DNA of 64,000 bases, from contig SUSV01000001.1 in NCBI GenBank assembly GCA_015063245.1, positions 1 through 64,000 of the forward strand, given 5' to 3'. Under the pieces are notes generated by a model, which made no database searches, was not told where the DNA came from, and was given only the letters and a program-made list of their open reading frames with translations. The DNA comes from Thermoplasmata archaeon. GTDB taxonomy: Archaea; Thermoplasmatota; Thermoplasmata; Methanomassiliicoccales; Methanomethylophilaceae. The first letter of the stretch is position 1, and the number at the start of each line of letters is the position of its first letter. The position numbers were made by a program, and so were the translations under genes. This document shows, piece after piece, positions 17,255-26,005 of this stretch.

Positions 17255-18409
17255 ATGCTTACGTGGAGAGAGGTCCAGGCGGTGGAGGATACATCCGACA
17301 GACAGCAGGTCGGAACCATGCACCCTGGGATCCCGGTCTACAGGCAGAGCAGGGCACTCATAGCATTATTCCCCGATGACGGATTCAAGGTGCTGTCATC
17401 GGGTTTCACCAACGGCGGTTTCGTGGATTCCCCCGAATCCGTAGCCAATATCGGTACCATGGGCGGCATGCCCGAGTTCAGCTGCATGTTCGGCGGCCTG
17501 GATGAGAACGACGAATGCGCGCTCGATTACGCGGCAAGGCTCGGCCTTGATCCGAGGAGGACCGTGTGCATGTGCACAGCGGCCAACATGGTCAACGCTG
17601 TCATCACGAACAGGCAGACACCTGACGGAATCGGGGTCTCCACGGCCATAACAGCAGGCATACTCCATAACGGAGGGCGCTCCGGGGACCCGGCTACATA
17701 TGACGAGTCCGCTGACGAAACCGAGAACACCAACGGAACCATCGTCATCCTGCTCTCAGTGGATGCGCAGCTGTCCGATATGGCCATGGTGCAGGCGCTA
17801 ATGATCGCCACAGAGGCCAAGACGAGCGTGGTCCAGGAGCTGCAGGCGAGGAGCCTCTATTCCCCGAACATCGCCACCGGATCCGGAACGGATCAGGTCG
17901 CGGTGATCATCAGGAAGGGATCCAAGCAGGTCCGGACCATAGATAGGAATTCAGATCTGGCTATGACGATCTCCGGATGTGTGAGGGACGGCCTCAGGAA
18001 GGCGTTCGACCTCCAGTCGGGGATGGACACGGAGCTGCAGAGCGATGTGATGACCATCCTCAGCCGCTACGGCCTCACGCAGGATGTCATCAGGAACGAG
18101 ATACGCTTCCCGGCGACCATGAAGGAGCTGCTGACGGCTCTCGACATCATCCGCAGGGACAGGTACACGGCAGCCATGGCGGCAGCCGTCCTGGAGATAC
18201 AGGACGAGGTGAGGAAAGGGGTCGTGGACGATAAGGCGGGCCTGGACGTCGCCAGGAGGATATGCGTCGACAACGTCATCGGCGGATACGCCAGCGAGGT
18301 CGAGAGAATCAGGCTGGAATCTGCGGAGAGCATCCCGGAGATGGTCTCGTATCTTGCCGCGGTCAGGCTCATGCGCACCGTCGAGGAGAGGAGGTCCGAG
18401 CATGACTAA
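17255..18409 (+). CDS. cbiZ: Adenosylcobinamide amidohydrolase (CbiZ)
   Basis: 384 residues. CbiZ cleaves the aminopropanol arm of adenosylcobinamide to give adenosylcobyric acid, allowing archaea to salvage corrinoids. The family core is clear: FTNGGF near residue 52, NTNGTIVILLSVDAQLS, ATEAKTSVVQEL and NIATGSGTDQVAV. The C-terminal ~150 residues are helical. Corrinoid salvage suits methanogens that depend on corrinoid methyltransferases. It ends in TAA and overlaps the next, paralogous gene by 8 bases. Confidence 0.85.
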   Translation: MLTWREVQAVEDTSDRQQVGTMHPGIPVYRQSRALIALFPDDGFKVLSSGFTNGGFVDSPESVANIGTMGGMPEFSCMFGGLDENDECALDYAARLGLDPRRTVCMCTAANMVNAVITNRQTPDGIGVSTAITAGILHNGGRSGDPATYDESADETENTNGTIVILLSVDAQLSDMAMVQALMIATEAKTSVVQELQARSLYSPNIATGSGTDQVAVIIRKGSKQVRTIDRNSDLAMTISGCVRDGLRKAFDLQSGMDTELQSDVMTILSRYGLTQDVIRNEIRFPATMKELLTALDIIRRDRYTAAMAAAVLEIQDEVRKGVVDDKAGLDVARRICVDNVIGGYASEVERIRLESAESIPEMVSYLAAVRLMRTVEERRSEHD

Positions 18410-19292
18410 GGACGCAGTCTCCATCGGCGATTATGTATCGATCAAGCTGGACGGGGTCCACGAGGCATTCGGATCCATGTTCGACGGGATCCAATCTGGT
18501 TTCAAGGAGATCAGGATAGGGAATTCGCCGACATCGTCATCGGACGGGGTCCTCAGCATAGGCATCAAGGGAGATCCGTCGAGATCGTCGGTCTCCAGCA
18601 TGGAGTTCACGAAGAACTCCGTCACCGCAGTGGCGTTCGCTGACCTCAGTTCCGGTATAATCCGTTCGGGCCTGAAAGGGACCGAAGGTGACGGAGAGGT
18701 CCTGTTGATCGTGCTCGTGGATGCCGATATGCCAGTATCCACTATGGCACGCGCAATGATAACCGCAAACGAGGGTGTGACCGCAGTCATACAGGATCTC
18801 GGTCTGAGGTACGGTTCAGCATTCGCGACAGGTTCCGTGAGACAGGATATCCTCATCGTCTGCAGGAAGGACCTGGGATTCAGGCTCCGCGGTTCGGGGA
18901 ACCACTGCAAGCTGGGCGAGCTGATCGGCGCGACAGCCATCGAAGCGGTCCGGAAATCGGCATCGCACAACGGGGTGTCGATCGAGACCCGCAGGAGTAT
19001 CATCGACCGTATGGCCGAGTACGGTTACACAAAAGACGACCTGCTGGCTATATGTCCCCCATCGGTCTCGGAGGATGTCGTTCTCGCTCGCGACTCAGAC
19101 GGAAGGATGCTCTCGGGGGTGCTGTCCGTGCTGCACATCTGCGACTGCATCGGATGGGGTCTGATCCCGGAGGCCGAAGGCACGAAGGCGGGCAGGGACA
19201 TAATCAGGACCGTGTTCGGCACCGTGCCTGCGGAAAGAAGGCTCATCGATTCCCTGGCGGAATCCGTGGCTAGATACCTTTTCATGCGCTGA
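18402..19292 (+). CDS. CbiZ paralogue, divergent
   Basis: 296 residues, clearly related to the upstream CbiZ: VLLIVLVDADMPVSTMARAM, TANEGVTAVIQDL and FATGSVRQDILIV match the same core in order. It is shorter at the N-terminus and diverges in the conserved TGSGTD stretch (TGSVRQD here), so activity may be altered or lost. ATG 18402 lies inside the end of cbiZ and has GGAGG upstream, so the two are coupled. It may form a heteromer with CbiZ or have a different corrinoid substrate. Confidence 0.7.
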   Translation: MTKDAVSIGDYVSIKLDGVHEAFGSMFDGIQSGFKEIRIGNSPTSSSDGVLSIGIKGDPSRSSVSSMEFTKNSVTAVAFADLSSGIIRSGLKGTEGDGEVLLIVLVDADMPVSTMARAMITANEGVTAVIQDLGLRYGSAFATGSVRQDILIVCRKDLGFRLRGSGNHCKLGELIGATAIEAVRKSASHNGVSIETRRSIIDRMAEYGYTKDDLLAICPPSVSEDVVLARDSDGRMLSGVLSVLHICDCIGWGLIPEAEGTKAGRDIIRTVFGTVPAERRLIDSLAESVARYLFMR

Positions 19293-19377
19293 CCGCACCC
19301 GAATCCTCCAATGCACCCTTGCTCGCCAGCATCACTTTTAAATCATTTTTACTGCAATCACGCGTGCGGTGTTCGGC

Positions 19378-20808
19378 ATGGAACAGAAGATAATCGATGA
19401 GATTGAGAAAGTTGTTGGAAAGGATGGGTACTCAGTGGAGCCTTCGGTTCTGTACACATATGGATTCGACGCATCGATCTTCCATAAGACACCGGACATG
19501 GTCGTCCAGCCCAGGTCCACCGAGCAGGTCTCCGAGATAATGAAGATCGCATCCAAGTACAAGATCCCCGTGGTCCCCAGAGGAGCTGGAACAGGTCTCT
19601 GCGGATCCGCGGTCCCGATCAAAGGAGGAATTGTCCTTGCCATGCAGAGGATGAACAAGGTCCTCAACATCAGCGTCGCCGACCTCTGGGTGGATGTGCA
19701 GGCAGGATGCGTATACAACGACCTGAACGCAGAGCTAGAGAAGCATGGCTTCTTCTTCCCCCCGTCTCCCGGATCCGCCGAGGCATGCCAGGTCGGAGGA
19801 ATGGTCGCCACCAACGCCTCGGGAATGCGCGCGGTTAAATACGGTGCGACAAGGGACTTCGTCCTCGGATTGACCTTCGTAAAGGCTGACGGAGAGATCG
19901 TACGCTGCGGAACCAGGACCATCAAGGACGCTTCCGGATACCAGCTCGCACGTCTCCTGTGCGGTTCGGAGGGGACCCTCGGAGTCATCACCGAGATCAC
20001 ATTCAAGATCACAACCAAGCCGAAGAAGTCGGCATACTGCCTGTGCTGCTTCGACAATGTACAGACGGCAGGAGAGTGCATCTCCGCCATCATCGCCAAG
20101 CCTCTGATTCCTGCATCATGCGAGCTCATGGACAGCGTCAGCATCAACGCGGTCAACAAAGCCCGCGGAAACCCCCTGCCAGACTGCGGTGCGCTCATCA
20201 TCGTCGAGGCGGACGGGGAGACCGACGAGGTCGTTGACAGGGACATCGCCATCGTCGCAGAGATTGCAAACAGCCTCGGAGCGATATCGGTCACACCCAC
20301 CAAGGACAAGGCGCTCATCGCCAAGTGGACCGATGCAAGGAAATCAGTCATGGTCTCCCTCGCAGCGCTGAAGCCCGGATGCTCATCGGTCTCGCTCGCG
20401 GACGATATGGGAGTCCCCGTATCGCAGGTCCCCAAGGCCGTCAAGGCATTCCAGGAGATCGCGGAGAAGTACAGGGTCACTATTGCTACCTACGGTCACG
20501 CATCCGACGGTAACCTCCACACCAAGATGGTCATCGACCCCACCGACAAGGACGAGTGGGAGAGAGGCATCGCTGCGGTCAACGAGATCTTCGACGTCTG
20601 CATCGATCTGGGAGGAACCGTCACCGGAGAGCACGGGGTGGGGATCTCCAAGGCCCCCAACTACCAGAAGGAGAGGGCATCGGAGCTCAGCACCATCAGG
20701 GCCATCAAGAAGGCTTTCGATCCCGACAACATCCTGAACCCCGGAAAGGAGGAGCAGTGGGAGGGAACGATCCTCAGGGATCTGAGATACCCCTGCAAGC
20801 TCGACTGA
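19378..20808 (+). CDS. FAD-binding oxidase, GlcD/D-lactate dehydrogenase type
   Basis: 476 residues. The FAD domain has VVPRGAGTGLCGSA and the later GGMVATNASGMRAVKYG. The C-terminal FAD-linked oxidase domain ends TVTGEHGVGISK...FDPDNILNPGK, typical of GlcD and Dld. It likely oxidises a 2-hydroxy acid such as lactate or glycolate; the electron acceptor is unknown because no GlcF/HdrD-like Fe-S partner is adjacent. ATG 19378 is preferred over GTG 19369. A TATA-like TTTTAAAT lies about 35 bases upstream, with a CACGCGTG palindrome (19359-19366) between. Confidence 0.88.
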   Translation: MEQKIIDEIEKVVGKDGYSVEPSVLYTYGFDASIFHKTPDMVVQPRSTEQVSEIMKIASKYKIPVVPRGAGTGLCGSAVPIKGGIVLAMQRMNKVLNISVADLWVDVQAGCVYNDLNAELEKHGFFFPPSPGSAEACQVGGMVATNASGMRAVKYGATRDFVLGLTFVKADGEIVRCGTRTIKDASGYQLARLLCGSEGTLGVITEITFKITTKPKKSAYCLCCFDNVQTAGECISAIIAKPLIPASCELMDSVSINAVNKARGNPLPDCGALIIVEADGETDEVVDRDIAIVAEIANSLGAISVTPTKDKALIAKWTDARKSVMVSLAALKPGCSSVSLADDMGVPVSQVPKAVKAFQEIAEKYRVTIATYGHASDGNLHTKMVIDPTDKDEWERGIAAVNEIFDVCIDLGGTVTGEHGVGISKAPNYQKERASELSTIRAIKKAFDPDNILNPGKEEQWEGTILRDLRYPCKLD

Positions 20809-20827
20809 TTTCTCTAAACCTCAACAT

Positions 20828-20843
20828 CCCGCCTTCGGGCGGG
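20828..20843. terminator. Shared hairpin between convergent genes
   Basis: CCCGCC and GGCGGG pair around a TTCG tetraloop. It sits between the glcD-like gene and the minus-strand M50 protease gene and could serve both. Confidence 0.6.
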
Positions 20844-20861
20844 GTTTACTTCCACAACATC

Positions 20862-21545
20862 TCATGCCCAGTACAGGTCGGGCATGGCGAACATGATGTA
20901 GATCAGCTCCAGGGCCGCTATGGCGAATGCAGCGATCCATACCTCTTTCTTCCACGGGAGGATCTTCGATCCGTCCAACGGTGCGATGGGCAGCAGATTG
21001 AACGCAGCAAGGAACGCGTTGAGCTGTGCCAGCAGGTAGAAGAACACCACCGCTCCGGAATGGTTGCACAGGAGGCAACCCGCGATTCCGATGGCACTGA
21101 GGACGATGTTCACCACAGGTCCGGCGATGCTCACTTTACCGTTGGTGTTCCTGTCCATGTTGCCGTATATGTAGACTGCACCCGGCGATGCGAACAGGAA
21201 TCCCAGGAACGCTGTGAGCAGCGTCAGTCCCAATCCGAGGGGCCACATGCGGAACTCGGACCAGAGCCCGTGCTTCTGAGCGACGAACTTGTGCCCGAAC
21301 TCATGGAAGAGGAAGCTCACAATCACAAGGATGAAGCACAGCCCGAAGAGACCGAGGTACTTCGACGATTCTCCCATGTGATATGCGAAGTAATTGAGTA
21401 TGTTGCTTCCGCGGAAAAGGTATGTGAAAGCAACAGACAGGACGACGACCGATACCGCGATGTCCATGATCTCCTTCTTGCTGAACCTCGGTTTTCCGAA
21501 ACCGGGGTTGACATGCACCAGGTCATCATAGTATCTGTCGTTCAT
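20862..21545 (-). CDS. Site-2-protease family membrane metalloprotease (M50)
   Basis: 227 residues and about six membrane segments. The zinc motif HEFGH (H81, E82, H85) lies in a membrane helix, and the second zinc-ligand segment LNLLPIAPLDG provides D191. These are the M50 hallmarks. No PDZ or CBS domain is present, so it is a minimal member. It probably cleaves membrane-embedded substrates; the target is unknown. Convergent with the FAD oxidase gene and divergent from the hydantoinase-like gene. Confidence 0.9.
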   Translation of the reverse strand: MNDRYYDDLVHVNPGFGKPRFSKKEIMDIAVSVVVLSVAFTYLFRGSNILNYFAYHMGESSKYLGLFGLCFILVIVSFLFHEFGHKFVAQKHGLWSEFRMWPLGLGLTLLTAFLGFLFASPGAVYIYGNMDRNTNGKVSIAGPVVNIVLSAIGIAGCLLCNHSGAVVFFYLLAQLNAFLAAFNLLPIAPLDGSKILPWKKEVWIAAFAIAALELIYIMFAMPDLYWA

Positions 21546-21649
21546 GATGATGCGATGGAATCGCTCTTTATAATGCTATCAGGAATAGGAACGGAAGATG
21601 CATGTGAGGTCCGCCAGTGTCCTCCGAACAATTGTTAACTATATCGAAC

Positions 21650-23629
21650 ATGATTCGTCGTCCCATGGTATTGGGCCTGGGGATAGATACCGGCGGGACA
21701 TACACCGATTCGGTAGTCATCGACATGGATACTAATGAGATCGTATGCCGTTCCAAGGCATTGACGACCCGTGACGACCTGATCAAGGGGATAGTCGCAT
21801 CCCTGAAGGGCCTCGAGTCCACGGATAACATCTCGATAGTCTCATTGTCATCCACCCTCGCCACCAATTCGATAGTAGAAGGCAAGAGCTGCCGCGTAGG
21901 CCTGATCGTCTTGGGAAAGAAGTTCGGACATACGGTAAGGGTGGCGCAGTACGCATATCTCGATGCGGAGTTCGACCTCAAGGGGAGGACCGTCAAGAAG
22001 CTCGACATGGATGAGGCCCGTGATGCGGTGGAATCCATGCGCGGCAAGATCGATGTACTGGCGGTCGTCGGCTACATGAGCGTCAGGAATCCAAGCCATG
22101 AGCTGACCATCAGGAACCTGGCGGAGAGGATGCTCGGGATCCCTGTTGTCTGCGCACATGAGCTCACCTCCAAACTGGGATTCGAGCAGAGGGCCAATAC
22201 GGCGATCATAAACGCCGGGCTGATACCGACGATCATAGACCTCATCAACGCGGTCAATACATCGCTCAATGACCTCGGTATAACAGCGCCCCTGATGATA
22301 GTCAAGGGTGACGGGTCCATAATGAATGCGGCCACGGCCATCAAGAGGCCTATAGAGACCATAATGTCCGGGCCTGCCTCCAGTCTCACCAGCGCCATGG
22401 TCCATACAGGCATAGACGATGCGCTGATCGCGGATATCGGGGGCACCACGACCGATCTAGGCATCATACGCGGAGGATTCGTCCGTACGCTCGACAGCGG
22501 CGCCGTCGTCGGCGGCCATCGGACCAGGGTCAGGGCGGCGGACGTGAGCACTTATGGGATGGGCGGTGACAGCAGGATATCGGTCGAGAAGGGAAGGATC
22601 GTGCTGTCCACCATCCGTATCATCCCGATATGCATAGCGGCCACGAAATGGCCGAACGTGAAGGAATGGATCGCAGGGCTCGATTCCCTGAAATCATCGC
22701 CATCCGACACAGTATCCGACTGCGAGTTCTACACATTGGCATCCAACGACGAGCATTCGTACCTGACTGAATACGATGTCAGATTCCTCAGGACCCTCGT
22801 CGACAGGCCGTATACGGTCAGGGAGGTGTCGGAAGCGACAGAGATCCCGTTCGACAGGTTCTGTCTCAAGGATATGGAGGTCGAGGGCTATGTCACGCGT
22901 ATAGGCGTGACCCCTACGGACATCCTCGCGGCCGAAGGAACCTACAACGAATACGATTCGGAGGCATCGAGGATGGCAGTGGATCTTCTCGCTAAGAAAG
23001 CAGGGATGGACACGCACACGTTCATCGAGAGGACCAAGAAGGCCATCACCGAGAAGATATGCAGATGCATCATGGACCATATCATCAGGTCCGAGACTGG
23101 GAAGGATGCCCTGACCGAGCAGGACAGTTTCGTGGTGGATGAGATCATCCGCGAATCCTCCGATTACAACATCGGGATGAGGCTGAAGATGCCTATCGTC
23201 GGTATAGGCGCGCCTGTCGGCGCATGGCTGCCCGAAGTGGCCAGGTTCTTCGATACGGAGCTCATCCTTCCCGAGAACTACGATGTCGGCAATGCCATCG
23301 GAGCCATCTCCAGCTCTGTCACCGAGATCGTCGAGCTATCTGTGCGTGCAGCCTTCCAGGACTTCTCGGATGAGCCCGAATGCACTGTGTACAACGGTGA
23401 GACGGCCTTCGAGTTCCCGGAGAAGGGGGAGGCCATTGAATTCGCCATCAAGGAGGCGACAAGGATAGCCACCGCAAGGGCCATCGAATCCGGGGCACAG
23501 GATGTCGGCATCGAGACCAAGGTGGACGAGACCTGCATCGACATGGAAGGCAAGGGCAAGAAGGTCTTCCGCGGTGCTACGGTCATCGTGAGGGCTTCGG
23601 GGAAGCCCATGATGCACTGGTTCAACTGA
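21650..23629 (+). CDS. Hydantoinase/oxoprolinase family protein (HyuA-like)
   Basis: 659 residues. An ASKHA-fold ATPase: the phosphate loop GIDTGGTYTDS is near the N-terminus, and a second ATPase motif IADIGGTTTDLG lies around residues 262-273. The C-terminal half matches hydantoinase A. There is no hydantoinase B gene next to it, so the reaction is unknown; stand-alone members occur in methanogens. ATG 21650 is chosen; GTG 21617 and ATG 21665 are alternatives. The preceding gene is divergent. Confidence 0.8.
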   Translation: MIRRPMVLGLGIDTGGTYTDSVVIDMDTNEIVCRSKALTTRDDLIKGIVASLKGLESTDNISIVSLSSTLATNSIVEGKSCRVGLIVLGKKFGHTVRVAQYAYLDAEFDLKGRTVKKLDMDEARDAVESMRGKIDVLAVVGYMSVRNPSHELTIRNLAERMLGIPVVCAHELTSKLGFEQRANTAIINAGLIPTIIDLINAVNTSLNDLGITAPLMIVKGDGSIMNAATAIKRPIETIMSGPASSLTSAMVHTGIDDALIADIGGTTTDLGIIRGGFVRTLDSGAVVGGHRTRVRAADVSTYGMGGDSRISVEKGRIVLSTIRIIPICIAATKWPNVKEWIAGLDSLKSSPSDTVSDCEFYTLASNDEHSYLTEYDVRFLRTLVDRPYTVREVSEATEIPFDRFCLKDMEVEGYVTRIGVTPTDILAAEGTYNEYDSEASRMAVDLLAKKAGMDTHTFIERTKKAITEKICRCIMDHIIRSETGKDALTEQDSFVVDEIIRESSDYNIGMRLKMPIVGIGAPVGAWLPEVARFFDTELILPENYDVGNAIGAISSSVTEIVELSVRAAFQDFSDEPECTVYNGETAFEFPEKGEAIEFAIKEATRIATARAIESGAQDVGIETKVDETCIDMEGKGKKVFRGATVIVRASGKPMMHWFN

Positions 23630-23674
23630 AATACATTAAAGAACAAGCAATCATTCGGCCCTCTTTGAGGAATC

Positions 23675-24862
23675 ATGAGGCTGTCCGACGGAATGCTAAT
23701 GGTGCTGATCATCATGCTCAGCGTGTTCGCTCCGCTGTCGACGGATATGTTCCTCCCGGCATTGGACGAGATGGTGGAGTACTTCGGCACCAACGAGTCC
23801 ACCATGAGCATGACGATGTACATGTTCATGCTTTTCCTAGCCATCGGCATACTTTTCCTCGGTCCCGTCGGGGACAAGTACGGAAGGAGGTCCGTCCTGA
23901 TCGGATCCCTCATCGTATACATCGCTGCAAGTGTCGCATGCAGCCTTGCGACCGATATCTACATGATGATCATCTTCAGGATCATCCAATCGATCGGAGC
24001 AGGGGGAGCGATGGCGACAGCGGTCGCTCTGATAAGGGACTGCTTCGACGGAGAGAGAAGAGCCAGAGTGCTCACAATCGTCGCGGTCATCGGTGTCCTC
24101 GGCCCTGTCGTTGCCCCCGTTCTCGGACAGACCCTCATCTGGACATTGGACTGGCAGTCGACGTTCTGGGCACCGGCAGTAGTTGCCGTGCTCTGTCTCG
24201 TACTGACCATGATGCTCCCGAAGGAGATCCCGGTAGAGAGGTACAAGGGTTCGATCATAGGTGCTGTAGGCACAGTCATCCCTATCCTGAGGAACCGCGA
24301 CTTCAGGAGGTTCACGATCATGATGAACATGGTCGCCTTCTGCATACTGGCATATGTGTCGGTCTCGGAGTATATCTACAAGGATAAGGGGTTCGGAGTA
24401 GGCGATTATTATTCGCTGTATCTCGCATCGGCAATGATCCTCGGAGTCCTCCTGATGCTGCTCATCGAGAGGTTCGCGGACCGTATAGGCAACAAAGGGC
24501 ATCTCAAGGTAATCTTCGCCCTGGTGGTAATCTCCGTCGCAATCCTGTGGACCGTCGGGAAGGAGCACGCCCTGCTCTTCTTCATAGGGATAGTCCCGAT
24601 CATCACCGTGTCCTCGATCGCCCGCTCGTTCGGATTTAACATCCTGCTCTCACAGGATGTGGGCAATTCAGGTGCGATATCATCGGTGCTCAATTTCATG
24701 AACTTCATGTTCGCGACGGCAGGGATGGTCGTCGTGGTGAACCTCCCGTTCGACAACTATGTGACGAGCGTTGCGTTCTGCTTCACGCTGTACTTCATCG
24801 TGTACGTGTCCATCTGGGCTCTGATGAGGTTCCAGGGAACAGGTCTGAAAGGGCTTGAATGA
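23675..24862 (+). CDS. MFS transporter, Bcr/CflA-like drug exporter
   Basis: 395 residues and about 12 membrane helices. The loop motif GPVGDKYGRRSVLIGS between helices 2 and 3 is the MFS signature, and FAPLSTDMFLPALDEM plus RIIQSIGAGGAMATAVALIRD are typical of the Bcr/CflA drug-resistance group. Likely a proton-driven exporter of small compounds; substrate unknown. It stands alone 45 bases after the hydantoinase-like gene. Confidence 0.85.
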   Translation: MRLSDGMLMVLIIMLSVFAPLSTDMFLPALDEMVEYFGTNESTMSMTMYMFMLFLAIGILFLGPVGDKYGRRSVLIGSLIVYIAASVACSLATDIYMMIIFRIIQSIGAGGAMATAVALIRDCFDGERRARVLTIVAVIGVLGPVVAPVLGQTLIWTLDWQSTFWAPAVVAVLCLVLTMMLPKEIPVERYKGSIIGAVGTVIPILRNRDFRRFTIMMNMVAFCILAYVSVSEYIYKDKGFGVGDYYSLYLASAMILGVLLMLLIERFADRIGNKGHLKVIFALVVISVAILWTVGKEHALLFFIGIVPIITVSSIARSFGFNILLSQDVGNSGAISSVLNFMNFMFATAGMVVVVNLPFDNYVTSVAFCFTLYFIVYVSIWALMRFQGTGLKGLE

Positions 24863-24913
24863 GAATTATGCAAAAATGAAGGTATCGGGGCATCAGCCCC
24901 GATGTTTCATCGC

Positions 24914-26005
24914 TCACAGGATACCCATATCGGTGAGCTTCTCGGGAAGATACGTTCCCGTCGCGTACTCTAGACCGTATTTGGCCAGAGCCTGCTGCTC
25001 AGCCTTCTTTCCCATGTGGAGCATGGCCTGGATCTCGTTCACCCAGTACTCGTCAGCGAACCTGGGGTCGGAGAGCTCTGCGTTCAGGGCTCCGATATCC
25101 TTGTCGGAGAGCTTGTCCGTGGGCAGGTCGTAGTTCAGGATGTCCGAGGGCGTGATTCCGATGAACTGCGCCGTAGGCGTCGCGAGATACTCGGAGATAT
25201 GGGCTGTCTTGATCGCACCGTATGCGACGGATGCGTAGATCCTGAACGACCACGGGTCCCCGTCGGTGAAGACGGTGACGGGCAGCTTGAACTCCTCGTT
25301 GAGCCTCTTGATGAGACGCCTGGTGGACCTGGCGGGCTGTCCGGACAGGTGGACGAGTGCGCAGTTGTACTTCTCGGGGAACCCGTTCTCGATGAGACGG
25401 GCGAACATTCCTCCTGTCTCGATCGCCATGATGAAGTCGACGTTCCCGGGCTTGATCTTGAATGTATCATCCTCCACCTTGTAGGGGACGGCGAATCCCG
25501 TCTCAGGGACGTCGTCGATGCAGTTGTTGGTCTTCCAGGTGCCCTTGGTGGTGATGGTGGTGAAGTTCAGGTCGCCGTACACGTGCGCTCCCGACTCCTC
25601 GGGACGGAGCTTGAAGTCCTCCCTCATGCATCCGGTGATCGTCTCCAGGTCCTCTGCGAGCAGGTTGCTCTCGTCCTGTGTGTGGAACTTGGCGTTGTGC
25701 CATCCTTCCGAGATGTAGTACATCTCCCTTAAGGTGGATGACTTGCCTTCCCTGATCATCTCGTTGATGAAATCGGTGGTGTATGCGGTCCTGAGCATGG
25801 ACACAGCACCCTGCACGGTCTTGGCGGTACGTGCGGTCTTCAGGTCTCCGTATGTCCATACGTTGTGCCTCGAATCGAATTCGATGTTCTTCTTGGACCT
25901 CATGGGGAGGTTCATCGACGGGATGTCCCCCCTGTCCAGCTGGTCGTAGATGTTGGAGATGACTCCCGTGAGGCTCTCCAATGCAACCTTCTGTCTGTCA
26001 TTCAT
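24914..26005 (-). CDS. top6A: DNA topoisomerase VI subunit A
   Basis: 363 residues. The cleaving subunit of the type IIB topoisomerase, a Spo11 homologue. The catalytic tyrosine is in the winged-helix segment REMYY (Tyr96 or Tyr97). The Toprim domain contains the glutamate in MAIETGG and the DGD motif in TDGDPWS. ATG 26005 overlaps the end of the subunit B gene by 8 bases, so the two subunits are made together. Confidence 0.96.
   Translation of the reverse strand: MNDRQKVALESLTGVISNIYDQLDRGDIPSMNLPMRSKKNIEFDSRHNVWTYGDLKTARTAKTVQGAVSMLRTAYTTDFINEMIREGKSSTLREMYYISEGWHNAKFHTQDESNLLAEDLETITGCMREDFKLRPEESGAHVYGDLNFTTITTKGTWKTNNCIDDVPETGFAVPYKVEDDTFKIKPGNVDFIMAIETGGMFARLIENGFPEKYNCALVHLSGQPARSTRRLIKRLNEEFKLPVTVFTDGDPWSFRIYASVAYGAIKTAHISEYLATPTAQFIGITPSDILNYDLPTDKLSDKDIGALNAELSDPRFADEYWVNEIQAMLHMGKKAEQQALAKYGLEYATGTYLPEKLTDMGIL

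Noticed and set aside
20556..21638. 360-codon open frame spanning the glcD-like gene end and the M50 protease
   Set aside because: Crosses a terminator and two genes in other frames; composition is not protein-like.
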